Shown piece after piece: positions 43,554 through 52,650 of a stretch of 64,000 nt of DNA. The stretch covers positions 758,226 through 822,225 of the forward strand of contig NZ_KQ947984.1 of assembly GCF_001513975.1 (NCBI RefSeq), given 5' to 3'. The position numbers and the translations under genes are program-made. The stretch's first letter is position 1. The number at the start of each line of letters is the position of its first letter. The stretch comes from Streptomyces curacoi (GTDB lineage Bacteria; Actinomycetota; Actinomycetes; Streptomycetales; Streptomycetaceae). The notes beneath the pieces are model-generated. The model had not been told where the DNA came from and searched no databases. It saw only the letters and a program-made list of their open reading frames with translations.

Positions 43554-44810
43554 TTGAATTCCATACGCGTTCGGATCGGCGTCCTCGCAGCCACCCTGCT
43601 GGCCGGCCTCTCGGCCCCCACCACCGGGGCCACCGCGGCCGAGTCGGCAGCCGCGCCGACCGTCGAGGAACAGCGCCTCGACAAGACGGTCCCCCAGGAG
43701 ATCCTGCGCCGCTCCGGATTCGAGGCCGCGACAACGGAGTTCGCCCGCGACCTCACCGCCGCGCACTCCTACGCGCAGGCCCGCCGGGTCGTCGTACGCG
43801 AGGGATCGGCGCTGTGGCGCAGGGCCGTGGACCGGGCGCAGGGGCGGGGGCCGGCCGGCGGTGACCTGAGCCGGGACGACGACCGGCCGCTGTACTGGGC
43901 GCGGCTTTCGATGACGCGGGACGTGCGCACCTGGGAGCCGGAGTTCGGGCTGAGCGGCGCCCAACGGGCCGCGCTGCTCGACACGCTGGAGCGGACCTCG
44001 CGCGGCCAGACCGACCTCCGCCATCCGCACGGCGAGGGAATGAGGCGGATCCTGGTCACCGGCTTCGACCCCTTCACCCTCGACCGCGACATCCGTATCT
44101 CCAACCCGTCCGGGGCCACCGCGCTCGCCCTCGACGGCACGGTGATCGAGACGGCGAAGGGGCCGGCGCGGGTGGAGACCGCGGTGTTCCCGGTGCGCTG
44201 GCAGGACTTCGCGGAGGGGACGGTGGAGCGGACGCTGCGGCCGTATCTGAAGAAGGCCGATCTCTTCACGACCGTGAGCCAGGGGCGCGTCGGGCGGTTC
44301 GACATCGAGCGCACCAACGGGGCCTGGCGGGGCGGCTTCCCGGACAACGAGAACGTCTCCCGCACCGAGACCGTCCCGGTCGCCGATCCGGCCTCGCAGC
44401 CGCAGTGGACGACGACGACGCTGCCGTACCGGGAGATCGTCGCCGCGAACACCGGCCGTTTCCCGGTCTACGACAACACGAGCGTGACCGAGATCCCGGC
44501 GGGAGGCACGGAGTCCGTCGTACGGGCGGACGGGCCGACGCCCGGCTCGACCGCGCGGGCCGGGGGCGGCGGGAACTACCTCTCCAACGAGATCGCCTAC
44601 CGGGCGACGCTGCTGCGGGACCGGCTGGGGCTGCACGACGTGCTGCCGGGCGGGCATGTGCACACGCCGGTGCTGCAGTTCGGGGCGGGCAACACGGATC
44701 CGGCGACGGGGTCGGTGACGGACCCCGAGTTCGTCCGCAACCGGCTCGACATCATCGCCCAGGTCCGGACGATCCTGAAGGTGGCGGCCGACAGCCCGGT
44801 CACCAGCTGA
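43554..44810 (+). CDS. Secreted pyroglutamyl-peptidase I-like protein lacking the catalytic Cys
   Basis: A 418-residue exported protein. The start appears to be TTG 43554, since GGAAGGA lies upstream and no ATG or GTG fits the frame. The signal peptide ends near TGATAAES. The C-terminal half has the PGP-I fold: RRILVTGFDPF, NPSGATALALDG, FDIERTNG (catalytic Glu region) and VHTPV (catalytic His370). The Cys position before the NxxxY motif is Ser344 (GNYLSNEIAY), so classic cysteine peptidase activity is doubtful. It may be a serine variant or a binding protein. Confidence 0.75.
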   Translation: MNSIRVRIGVLAATLLAGLSAPTTGATAAESAAAPTVEEQRLDKTVPQEILRRSGFEAATTEFARDLTAAHSYAQARRVVVREGSALWRRAVDRAQGRGPAGGDLSRDDDRPLYWARLSMTRDVRTWEPEFGLSGAQRAALLDTLERTSRGQTDLRHPHGEGMRRILVTGFDPFTLDRDIRISNPSGATALALDGTVIETAKGPARVETAVFPVRWQDFAEGTVERTLRPYLKKADLFTTVSQGRVGRFDIERTNGAWRGGFPDNENVSRTETVPVADPASQPQWTTTTLPYREIVAANTGRFPVYDNTSVTEIPAGGTESVVRADGPTPGSTARAGGGGNYLSNEIAYRATLLRDRLGLHDVLPGGHVHTPVLQFGAGNTDPATGSVTDPEFVRNRLDIIAQVRTILKVAADSPVTS

Positions 44811-45594
44811 CGGACTCCGAGTCGGGGGCGCTCGCCGCTTCCTCCCGGGTCTCCTCACCGAGCAGTTCCCGCACCATGAGCGTGGCCCCGGCGACCGCCC
44901 CCGGCATCAGGAACACCGCGACGAACGGCACCAGGAAGGCCACGGCGAGCGGCGTGCCGAAGCCCCAGACGAGCCTCTTGCGGGAGCGGAGCATGGCGAG
45001 GCGGTCGCGGAGTTCGACGCGGCGGCGCTGGAGGGCGACGGCCGTGAGCTCCTCGGTGAGGAAGAAGCCGGTGACGAAGAAGCCGATCACCGGTACGGCC
45101 GTCTGGCCGACGACCGGGATGAAGCCCAGGGCGAAGAGCAGCACGCCCCAGAGCGCGGCGCGCACTACGATGCGCAGGCTGTCGCGGCCCGAGATCCACA
45201 GCTCGCGCCAGAGCGGCAGGCCGGACTCGGGGGCGGTGCCGTCCGGGGAGACGTCCCGGTCGACCTTCTCGGAGAGGTTCTCGTAGAAGGGCTGGCCGAT
45301 CAGCAGGGTGACCGCGGTGAAGGTGATGACGGAGAGCAGCAGGCCGAGGGCGAACAGGACGGCGGTGAGGAAGCCGCGGAAGAGGCCCTGCCAGGGGCTC
45401 GACCAGTCGTCCGCGAACGGCGTCGACCACGCCACGAAGTCCTGGCCCCAGAGCGCGAGCGCGACCAGCGCGGCCGCGTAGAGCACCAGGGTGATCAGAC
45501 CCGGGACCAACCCGAACCCGTACTGCTTGCCGTGCCGGGCCACCCATCGCTGGCCCTTGAGGAGATATCCGAAACCGACCCCGAGATCACGCAT
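44800..45594 (-). CDS. EI24/CysZ-like membrane protein
   Basis: A 264-residue polytopic protein of the EI24 domain family: GFGYLLKGQRWVARHGKQYG at the N-terminus, then about five membrane helices including LVPGLITLVLYAAALVALAL and a GFIPVVGQTAVPVIGFFVTG segment. It shares 11 bp with the end of the convergent PGP-like gene. CysZ relatives transport sulfate; the actinobacterial members are uncharacterised. Confidence 0.85.
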   Translation of the reverse strand: MRDLGVGFGYLLKGQRWVARHGKQYGFGLVPGLITLVLYAAALVALALWGQDFVAWSTPFADDWSSPWQGLFRGFLTAVLFALGLLLSVITFTAVTLLIGQPFYENLSEKVDRDVSPDGTAPESGLPLWRELWISGRDSLRIVVRAALWGVLLFALGFIPVVGQTAVPVIGFFVTGFFLTEELTAVALQRRRVELRDRLAMLRSRKRLVWGFGTPLAVAFLVPFVAVFLMPGAVAGATLMVRELLGEETREEAASAPDSESVSW

Positions 45595-45648
45595 GGGCGA
45601 ACTCTACCGAGCGGGCCGTGGCCGGCGGGCCGCCAGGGGTGGTGCTGA

Positions 45649-46512
45649 TCAGGCCGGTGAAACCGCCACCACGACCCCCTGCTCCGCCGCCGGCGACACC
45701 GCCGCCGAGACCCGTACCGCCACCGCCCTGGCCACCCGCCCGGTCCGGGCCGCGCCGGCGAGGAGGAGGGGCTGGACCTGTTCCAGGGCGGAGACCAGCA
45801 ACTCCTCCCCGGCGATCAGTACCGGCCGGGCCGCCTTGGTGGTCGCCGCCGCGGCCTCCGTGAGGTCGGCCAGGGGCGGGAGGGCGGCTCGGACGACGTT
45901 CGCGCCGGCGGCGGCGGTGCGTTCGGCGAGGGCCACCTGGAGCGGCATCAGGGGCGCGAGCGCGGCCGTCAAGGCGTCGGCGATGCGGCTGAGTTCGGGG
46001 GACGACTCGCGCAGGACGTCCGCCGCCGAGCGGAGCAGCGGCGTCACGGCGAGCAGGGCGCCCGCGGCCACCCCGGCCGTCGCCGGCAGCAGCGGTGACG
46101 TCGCCTCCACCAGCTCGCCGAGCGCCGCCGCGAACTCCTCGACCGCCGGCTCGACGGCGTCCAGCACCGGCAGCAGGCTCTCGCCCAGGGCGGTCAGCAG
46201 GGCCTGCGCCGGTTCGCTCACCGGGTGGACCGCGAGGGGCGCCCCGCTGGTGCCGAGGCGGGTGAGGGTCTCGACGATGCGGTAGAAGGCCTCCTGGGCC
46301 TGCGGCGAGGCGCTGGCCTCGGCCAGTTCGGCGGTGGTCCGCCGCAGCACGCGCAGCACCTCGGCCCCCGAACCGTCCCTGGGGTCGAAGGTGTTGATCG
46401 CGATGCGGGTCAGGTTTCCGGCCGTTTCCAGGAGTTGGCCGGTGATGTCCGTCGTGCTGCGTGCCATGCGCAGTACGTCGTCCCTGCTGGGGAGCGAAGG
46501 GATCGTCGCCAT
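45649..46512 (-). CDS. Ala-rich helical protein of unknown function
   Basis: A 287-residue protein almost wholly of amphipathic helix rich in Ala, Leu, Glu and Val (EPAQALLTALGESLLPVLDA, VEPAVEEFAAALGELVEATS). It recalls apolipoprotein-like or phasin-like chains. No catalytic motif. ATG 46512. Located between EI24 and the divergent M14 gene. It may associate with membranes or lipid surfaces (inference). Confidence 0.7.
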   Translation of the reverse strand: MATIPSLPSRDDVLRMARSTTDITGQLLETAGNLTRIAINTFDPRDGSGAEVLRVLRRTTAELAEASASPQAQEAFYRIVETLTRLGTSGAPLAVHPVSEPAQALLTALGESLLPVLDAVEPAVEEFAAALGELVEATSPLLPATAGVAAGALLAVTPLLRSAADVLRESSPELSRIADALTAALAPLMPLQVALAERTAAAGANVVRAALPPLADLTEAAAATTKAARPVLIAGEELLVSALEQVQPLLLAGAARTGRVARAVAVRVSAAVSPAAEQGVVVAVSPA

Positions 46513-46687
46513 GAGCTCTCGCCCCTTTGTCGTCGTCGACACACACCCGGAGCCCTCAGCATGCCCCCTTTGCCCGCCCCGGCAGGGGCCGTCCGGGGTA
46601 TCCGTGACACCAACTCCCTCTTGTTGCCGTTGAGTCGAACAGGTACACCTCGCCGTACCGATCTCAGGAAGTTCCGAGGAGGTACGC

Positions 46688-49249
46688 GTGCGCACCACGA
46701 GAACCGTTCCTGCAAGACCCGTACTGCTCACCGCCCTGACCCTCACCACGGCGGGGTCCCTGCTCCTCACCCCGCCCATCGCCGCCGCGGAACCGGGGCC
46801 CCCGGTCCACCGCGAGGCCGCGCTCGACCAGCACGCGGCGCGGACGCCGGCGAGCGCCGCCCAGCGGGCCCTCGAACCCACCGGGACGACCGCCTCCGGG
46901 GCGATCGCCGACGACAGCCGCGGCTACCCCCGGCGACAGGTCCTCACCCCCGACCCCGAGAACCCGGCCGACAAGTCCATCAAGCTCGGCCTCACCCCGT
47001 ACCACGCCATCGCGCCGAAGCTGAACGCCCTCCAGGCCCTCGGCGACCGGGTGAGCGTCGAGGTCGCGGGCCGGTCGGCCGGCGGGCACCGGCTGTACCT
47101 CGTCACCGTCACCGCCCCGGAGACGGCCCGCCAGGCCCGGGCCCAGTCCCGCATGCGCGAGCTCATCGAGAACGCGCCCGCCCTCGCCGCCAAGTCCCCC
47201 GAGATCAAGAAGACCTACAAGACGCCCGTCTTCTTCAACAGCAACATCCACGGCAACGAGTGGGAGGGCACCGACGCCTCCCTGAAGCTCATCGAGCGGC
47301 TGGCGACCGCAGGGGACGCCCGGACCCGCGACCTCCTCGCGCACTCCCGCCTCTACTTCAACATCACCGCGAACCCGGACGGCCGTATCGCCGGAACCCG
47401 CGCCAACGCGGGCGGCTTCGACATGAACCGGGACTTCGTCACCGCCTCGCAGCCCGAGGTGCGGGCGATGCGGCAGATCATGACCGCCAAGCAGCCGGCC
47501 GTCATGCTCGACCTGCACGGCTACGTCAACGGCACGCTCATCGAGCCCACCACTCCCCCGCACGGCGAGAACTACGAGTACGACCTCTTCCTGAAGAACA
47601 CCTACGCCAACGCCCTCGGCATGGAGGCCGCCGTCAACGGCCTCGGCTACACGCCCGGGAAGGACGGCGTCGAGCCCGTGCAGATCCCCTTCCGGGACCA
47701 GGAGGAGGGCTGGGACGACTGGCCGCCGGTCTTCACCCCGCAGTACGCGGCCTTCCACGGCACGGTCGCCGCGCACACCATCGAGATCCCGATGCAGGTG
47801 AACAACACCGCCTACGACACCCTGCCGGTCACCGAGCTGCGCCGCCGCTCCGCGATCAACGTCGACATCGCCGGGGCGACCCTGCGCGCCACCCTCGACT
47901 TCGTACGGTCCAGGCGCGCTTCGCTGCTCGCCGACCAGATCGAGGTCTTCCGGCGCGGAGCCGCCGGCGCCGCACAGGTGCCGGTGTCCTCGGCGACCGT
48001 CCCTGGCGTCCCCGGCATCGGCCCCGAGGACGTCTACACGACCGCCTTCCCCCGCGCCTACGTCATCCCCGCCGCAGGCACCGCCGCCGCCCGTCTGGTG
48101 GACCACCTCCTGGCCAACGACATCCGGGTCACGCGCGCGGCGCACGCCTTCCGGCTCGGCGGGAGGTCGTACGCCAAGGGCTCCTACGTCGTCGACATGC
48201 ACCAGCCCAAGCGCGGCCTCGCGAACGCGCTCCTCGCGGACGGGCGGGACATCAGCGACAAGGTCTCGGTGATGTACGACATCTCCGGCTGGAGCCTCGG
48301 CCGGCTGTGGGGCGCCACGGTCGAGACCCTGCCGGGTGTGCCGTACGGCGTCCTGCGCCCCGTCCGGGCGGCGGCACCGGTCGCGTACGTCGCCCCACGC
48401 GGTGACCTCCGGCTGCGGCTCGACGACCCGAACGAGATCGCCGCCCTCAACTCGCTCCTGCGCAAGGGCGTCGAGGCACGCCTCGCCGCCGACGGCAGCG
48501 CGATCGTGCCGGGCTCCGCACGCCGCCGGGCCGCGGACGCCGCCCGCGCGTACGACGTGGCCTTCCGCTCCACGAAACTCACCGGCACCACCCCGGTGCA
48601 CCGCACCCGGGTCGCCGCGGCCGTCACGCCGGGTGAGCTGTTCGCGCTGCGGGAGATGAACTTCGAGGTCACGCCGGTCTCGACGGCCGTACTGAACGCG
48701 GGGTTCGACTGGTCGTCGGTGGATGCGCTGTTCGTCTCGGCGGGGCTGGACCACGACGACCTGAACGCCGCCGCCCGCACCGCCCTCGACGCCTTCCTCG
48801 ACAACCACGGCCTCGTCGGCCGCGGTGCCACCGGCGCCGCGCTCAACTCGGCGGCCGGGCTGCTGGCCGCCAAGCCGGTCGAGGGCAACGGCGACGCCAA
48901 CGGCGTGGTGCGCGTGCGCAACTCGCGCAGCGCCCTGATGACCGGCGCTCCGGACCACGGCTTCGTGTACGCGCCCGTATGGTTCACCGACCTCGGCCCG
49001 GGGGTCCGGGTGGAGCAGTCGTACGCGACCGGGAACCCGCTCGTGTCCGGGCACTGGCGGCCGTCGGAGGACGGCTCCGGCGGACCGGCGGACGCGGCGG
49101 GGCAGGCGGCCGTGGTCAGCGGCCCGGGAGCCGTCCTGTTCGGCACCGAGCCCCTCTTCCGGGATCATCCCAAGGGGGAATTCGCCCAGGTCGGGCGGGC
49201 GTTGTTCGCCATGGCCCGGGCAAGCGGCTCAGATGAGGAGAGCGGATGA
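46688..49249 (+). CDS. Secreted M14 zinc carboxypeptidase
   Basis: An 853-residue exported peptidase. The signal peptide (~1-34) ends IAAAEP. The M14 domain has zinc ligands His188 and Glu191 (NIHGNEWEG) and His277 (LDLHGYVNG), with NPDG (~229) and NRD (~247) substrate residues. About 500 C-terminal residues form extra beta-rich and AlkD/GAT-like regions. GTG 46688 has AGGAGG upstream. Degrades extracellular peptides. Overlaps the next gene by 4 bp. Confidence 0.9.
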   Translation: MRTTRTVPARPVLLTALTLTTAGSLLLTPPIAAAEPGPPVHREAALDQHAARTPASAAQRALEPTGTTASGAIADDSRGYPRRQVLTPDPENPADKSIKLGLTPYHAIAPKLNALQALGDRVSVEVAGRSAGGHRLYLVTVTAPETARQARAQSRMRELIENAPALAAKSPEIKKTYKTPVFFNSNIHGNEWEGTDASLKLIERLATAGDARTRDLLAHSRLYFNITANPDGRIAGTRANAGGFDMNRDFVTASQPEVRAMRQIMTAKQPAVMLDLHGYVNGTLIEPTTPPHGENYEYDLFLKNTYANALGMEAAVNGLGYTPGKDGVEPVQIPFRDQEEGWDDWPPVFTPQYAAFHGTVAAHTIEIPMQVNNTAYDTLPVTELRRRSAINVDIAGATLRATLDFVRSRRASLLADQIEVFRRGAAGAAQVPVSSATVPGVPGIGPEDVYTTAFPRAYVIPAAGTAAARLVDHLLANDIRVTRAAHAFRLGGRSYAKGSYVVDMHQPKRGLANALLADGRDISDKVSVMYDISGWSLGRLWGATVETLPGVPYGVLRPVRAAAPVAYVAPRGDLRLRLDDPNEIAALNSLLRKGVEARLAADGSAIVPGSARRRAADAARAYDVAFRSTKLTGTTPVHRTRVAAAVTPGELFALREMNFEVTPVSTAVLNAGFDWSSVDALFVSAGLDHDDLNAAARTALDAFLDNHGLVGRGATGAALNSAAGLLAAKPVEGNGDANGVVRVRNSRSALMTGAPDHGFVYAPVWFTDLGPGVRVEQSYATGNPLVSGHWRPSEDGSGGPADAAGQAAVVSGPGAVLFGTEPLFRDHPKGEFAQVGRALFAMARASGSDEESG

Positions 49250-50397
49250 CGCAGAAGATCCACGGCACCGTCGCGGACGGCTTCGAGACGGTGCGCGAGG
49301 AGTTCGCCGCTTTCGTGGCAGGCGAACCGGCCGGCTACGAGGGCCAGTTGTGCGCGTACGTGCACGGCCGGAAGGTCGTCGACCTGTGGGCCGGTGACGG
49401 CTGCGACGCCGACTCCCTCTACGGCGTGTTCTCCTCCACCAAGGGCGCCGCCCACCTCGTGGTCGCGCTCCTCGTGCAGGACGGCACGCTGGAGCTGGAC
49501 CGCAAGGTGACGTACTACTGGCCGGAGTTCGGCGCCGAGGGCAAGGGCGGACTGACCCTGCGCGATCTGCTGGCGCACCGGGCCGGGCTGGTCGGCCTGG
49601 ACGCCGGTTTCACCGAGGAGGAGCTGGCCGACGACCAGGCGATCGCCGAGCGGCTCGCGGACCAGCGGCCGTTCTGGCGCCCGGGCACGGCCTTCGGCTA
49701 CCACGCGCTCGTCATCGGCGCGCTCACCGGCGAGGTCGTACGCCGGGCCACGGGCCGCACGCTCCAGGAGGTGTACGAGGAGCGGGTGCGGGCGCCGTAC
49801 GGCCTGGACTTCTACCTGGGGCTGCCCGAGGTGCTGGAGCCCCGGTTCCGTTCCGTGCTGCCGATGGCTCCGACGCCGGAGCAGCAGGCGGTCCTGGACT
49901 CGGTGCCGAAGGGACCGCACACCCTGGCGTCGATCGCCTTCAACACCCATGTGCCAAGGCCGGGCGACCTGGTGGACCACGCCAACTCCCGGACGGTGCG
50001 CGCGAAGGGGCCCGCGTCGGCGGGCGGGGTCGCGGCCGCGCGCGGGCTCGCCGGGATGTACGCGGCGGCGATCAGCGAGGTGGACGGGCGGCCACCGCTG
50101 CTGAAGCCGGACACGATCGCCGAGGTCGGGCAGATCCATTCGATCGGTTACGACCTGGTGGCCCGAACCCACAAGTCGTTCGGCCTCGGCTTCCAGGCGG
50201 TCGCCGACTGCTGGTACCCGTTCCTGGGCGCGGGCGCCTTCGGCCACAGCGGGGCAGGCGGCTCCCAGGCGTTCGCGGATCCCCGCAGCGGCCTGGCGTA
50301 CGGCTACACCCGCCGCCGCTGCGCCTTCCCGGGCGGGGCGGCGCCGGAGAACGAGCGGCTGGTGAAGGCGGTGCACTCGGCGGCACTGGCCGGCTGA
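49246..50397 (+). CDS. EstB-type serine esterase / beta-lactamase-like hydrolase
   Basis: A 383-residue enzyme. SxxK motif is SSTK (Ser63/Lys66), YxH-type second motif in FGYHALVIG (~152) and a late HSGAGGSQAF segment. No signal peptide, so intracellular. Matches EstB/LovD-like esterases. ATG 49246 overlaps the preceding stop (ATGA), so it is coupled to the secreted carboxypeptidase gene, an odd pairing of exported and cytoplasmic hydrolases. Confidence 0.9.
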   Translation: MTQKIHGTVADGFETVREEFAAFVAGEPAGYEGQLCAYVHGRKVVDLWAGDGCDADSLYGVFSSTKGAAHLVVALLVQDGTLELDRKVTYYWPEFGAEGKGGLTLRDLLAHRAGLVGLDAGFTEEELADDQAIAERLADQRPFWRPGTAFGYHALVIGALTGEVVRRATGRTLQEVYEERVRAPYGLDFYLGLPEVLEPRFRSVLPMAPTPEQQAVLDSVPKGPHTLASIAFNTHVPRPGDLVDHANSRTVRAKGPASAGGVAAARGLAGMYAAAISEVDGRPPLLKPDTIAEVGQIHSIGYDLVARTHKSFGLGFQAVADCWYPFLGAGAFGHSGAGGSQAFADPRSGLAYGYTRRRCAFPGGAAPENERLVKAVHSAALAG

Positions 50398-50400
50398 CAG

Positions 50401-50439
50401 GACGAGGCCGCACCCCACGTCCAAGGGTGCGGCCTCGTC
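50401..50439. terminator. Bidirectional terminator
   Basis: GACGAGGCCGCACCC and GGGTGCGGCCTCGTC form a perfect 15-bp stem with a 9-nt loop between the convergent esterase and ohr genes. Confidence 0.92.
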
Positions 50440-50454
50440 GTAGCAACGAACGCG

Positions 50455-50874
50455 TCAGACCAGCGTCACGCTGATGTTGCCGCGAGTCGCCTTCGAGTAC
50501 GGGCAGACCTGGTGGGCCTTCTCGACGAGGCCCTTGGCGGTCTCCGTGTCGACGTTGGGGATCTGGGCCGAAATCTCCACGATGATCCCGAATCCGTCGT
50601 CGTTCTTGCCGATGCCAACCTTCGCGGTGACGGTCGAACCGGAGATGTCGGCCTTCTCCTGGCGTGCGACGACGCCCAGGGCGCCCTGGAAGCAGGCGCT
50701 GTAGCCGGCGGCGAAGAGCTGCTCCGGGTTGGTGCCGGCGCCGCTGCCGCCCATCTCCTTGGGCGGGTTCACGACGACGTCGAGCTTGCCGTCGTCGGTG
50801 GCGACCCGGCCGTCACGGCCGTTCTCGGCGGTGGCGACGGCGGTGTACAGGACGTCGGAGTGCTGGATGGACAT
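50455..50874 (-). CDS. ohr: Organic hydroperoxide resistance protein
   Basis: A 139-residue OsmC/Ohr peroxidase starting MSIQHSDVLYTAVATAENGR. The two reactive Cys are in YSACFQGAL (~61) and HQVCPYSKATRGN (~124), the Ohr pattern rather than OsmC. Reduces organic hydroperoxides using lipoylated proteins. ATG 50874. No OhrR gene is adjacent; the closest MarR (52089) lies beyond the oxidoreductase. Confidence 0.93.
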   Translation of the reverse strand: MSIQHSDVLYTAVATAENGRDGRVATDDGKLDVVVNPPKEMGGSGAGTNPEQLFAAGYSACFQGALGVVARQEKADISGSTVTAKVGIGKNDDGFGIIVEISAQIPNVDTETAKGLVEKAHQVCPYSKATRGNISVTLV

Positions 50875-50963
50875 GCGGTTGTCTTCCTCCTCGGTCCGCC
50901 GCGACTCGCGCCCACGATCGCGACGGAATTCGGAAAGAAGTTACCGCATGCCGGAAATCCAGC

Positions 50964-50997
50964 ACAGCCCTCGCGGACAGACAGCCCTCGCGGACAG
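50964..50997. repeat. 17-bp perfect tandem duplication
   Basis: ACAGCCCTCGCGGACAG occurs twice head to tail, ending 2 bp before the stop of the oxidoreductase gene. It may be replication slippage. Confidence 0.9.
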
Positions 50998-50999
50998 AC

Positions 51000-51998
51000 C
51001 TACAGCTTGACGATCATCTTCCCGGTGTTGTCACCGCGCAGGACCCCGAGGAACGCCTCCAGGTTGTTCTCTATGCCCTCGACCACGGTCTCGCGGTACT
51101 TGAGCTGCCCCGAGGCCACCCAGGGGCCGACCTCCTGGACGAACTGCGGCTGCAGGTCGTAGTGGTCGCCGACCAGGAAGCCCTCGATGCGGCCGCGGGT
51201 CTGGATGAGGCGGGCGAGGTTCCGCGGGCCGGGGGCGGGCTCGGTGTTGTTGTAGACGGAGATCATGCCGCAGACGGCGATCCGGCCGCCCTGGTTGAGC
51301 GAGCCGATGGCCGCCTCGAGGTGGTCCCCGCCGACGTTGTCGAAGTAGACGTCGACGCCGTCGGGGGCGGCCTCGCGCAGCTGGCCGCTCACCGGGCCGT
51401 TCTTGTAGTTGAAGGCGGCGTCGAACCCGTACTCCTCCACGAGGAGCTTGACCTTCTCGTCGGACCCGGCGGACCCGATGACCCGCGAGGCGCCCTTCAG
51501 CCTGGCGATCTGGCCCACCTGGCTGCCGACCGCGCCTGCGGCGCCCGACACGAACACGGCGTCGCCCTCCTTGAAGGCGGCGGTGCGCAGCAGACCGGCG
51601 TAGGCGGTGAGGCCGGTCATGCCGAGGACGCCGAGGTAGGTGGACAGGGGCGCCGCGTCCGCGTCGACCTTGACGGCGTGCTTGGCGTCCACGGCGGCGT
51701 ACTCGCGCCAGCCGAAGAAGTGCAGGACGTGGTCGCCCACGGCGATGCCCTCGGCGTTGGACTCGACGACCTCGCCGACGGCGCCGCCCTGCATGACCTT
51801 GCCCAGCTCGAAGGGGGCGACGTACGACTTGGCGGCACTCATCCGGCCGCGCATGTACGGGTCGACGGAGAGGTACTTGTTCCGCACCAGGACCTGGCCC
51901 TCACCCGGCGTGGGGACCTCCGCCTCGACCAGGGCGAAGTCCTCCGGCTTGGGCCAGCCGACGGGGCGGGAGAGGAGGTGCCATTCGCGGTTGCTCAT
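51000..51998 (-). CDS. NADP-dependent MDR oxidoreductase (quinone/enone reductase type)
   Basis: A 332-residue zinc-free medium-chain reductase: SVDPYMRGRM, the nucleotide motif SGAAGAVGSQVGQIARLKGA and YFDNVGGDHLEAA are diagnostic of leukotriene-B4-dehydrogenase/CurA-like enzymes. ATG 51998. Divergent from a marR gene 90 bp away, with two palindromes between them; likely repressed by MarR and induced by reactive electrophiles or quinones. Confidence 0.92.
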   Translation of the reverse strand: MSNREWHLLSRPVGWPKPEDFALVEAEVPTPGEGQVLVRNKYLSVDPYMRGRMSAAKSYVAPFELGKVMQGGAVGEVVESNAEGIAVGDHVLHFFGWREYAAVDAKHAVKVDADAAPLSTYLGVLGMTGLTAYAGLLRTAAFKEGDAVFVSGAAGAVGSQVGQIARLKGASRVIGSAGSDEKVKLLVEEYGFDAAFNYKNGPVSGQLREAAPDGVDVYFDNVGGDHLEAAIGSLNQGGRIAVCGMISVYNNTEPAPGPRNLARLIQTRGRIEGFLVGDHYDLQPQFVQEVGPWVASGQLKYRETVVEGIENNLEAFLGVLRGDNTGKMIVKL

Positions 51999-52020
51999 GG
52001 GAGGTGCCTTTCCGATTTAC

Positions 52021-52060
52021 TTCAGAACCTGAAACAACCATGCTCCTGAATATTTCAGGA
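52021..52060. promoter_or_regulatory. Two palindromic candidate MarR operators
   Basis: TTCAG-AAC-CTGAA (52021-52033) and TCCTGAA-TAT-TTCAGGA (52044-52060) are paired inverted repeats with 3-nt centres, built from the same CTGAA/TTCAG half-sites. They lie in the divergent gap just upstream of the marR -10 box. Confidence 0.7.
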
Positions 52061-52088
52061 TGTCAAGTAACCGGGGTACCCTGAGACC

Positions 52089-52532
52089 ATGGCCACTCCA
52101 CACGACACCCGCCGCCCCGATGAGCTGACCCTCGAAGTCGTCGACCTCATCGGCTCGGTCGTGGCCCGCTACCACCAGGAGTACGAGGAGGCAGCCGCCG
52201 AGCACGCGCTGACCGGCGCGCAGGCACGGCTGCTGAGCCTGCTGTCGCTGGAGCCGCTGCCGATGCGCAAGCTGGCGCAGCGGCTGCGGTGCGAGCCGTC
52301 GAACGTTACGGGCATCGTGGACCGGCTGGAGTCGCGCGGCCTGGTGGAGCGCCGCCCGGACCCGGCGGACCGGCGGGTCAAGCTCGCGGCGGCGACGAAG
52401 GAGGGCCGGCAGGTGGCCCGCAGTCTGCGGGACTCACTCCGGTTCGCCCGGGAGCCGCTGGCGGGACTGTCGGAGGACGAACGGCTGGCCCTGCGGGATC
52501 TGCTGCGGCGGATGCTGGCGACCGGCACATAG
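52089..52532 (+). CDS. MarR family regulator
   Basis: A 147-residue MarR protein. The wHTH reads MRKLAQRLRCEPSNVTGIVD, RLESRGLVERRPDPADRRVK with the wing DxR motif. ATG 52089 has no ribosome site; TACCCT (52077-52082) lies 6 nt upstream, suggesting leaderless expression. Probable repressor of the divergent oxidoreductase and itself. Confidence 0.92.
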   Translation: MATPHDTRRPDELTLEVVDLIGSVVARYHQEYEEAAAEHALTGAQARLLSLLSLEPLPMRKLAQRLRCEPSNVTGIVDRLESRGLVERRPDPADRRVKLAAATKEGRQVARSLRDSLRFAREPLAGLSEDERLALRDLLRRMLATGT

Positions 52533-52535
52533 GGG

Positions 52536-52551
52536 CGCCTTCGCGAAGGCG
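52536..52551 (+). terminator. marR terminator
   Basis: CGCCTTCGCGAAGGCG is a perfect 16-bp palindrome beginning 4 bp after the marR stop. Confidence 0.7.
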
Positions 52552-52564
52552 AACGTCTCAGGTG

Positions 52565-52650
52565 CACCACGGGCGCACGTCAGGCGCACGTCAGGTAGCA
52601 CCACCGACGCACGTCAGGTGCACCACCGACGCACGTCAGGTGCACCACCA
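52565..52650. repeat. 22-bp tandem repeats overlapping a gene end
   Basis: CACCACCGACGCACGTCAGG plus TG occurs at 52599-52620 and 52621-52642, with degenerate copies upstream (CACCACGGGCGCACGTCAGG at 52565) and a truncated one after. The stop of the next minus-strand gene (52636-52638) lies in the last copy. Confidence 0.85.
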
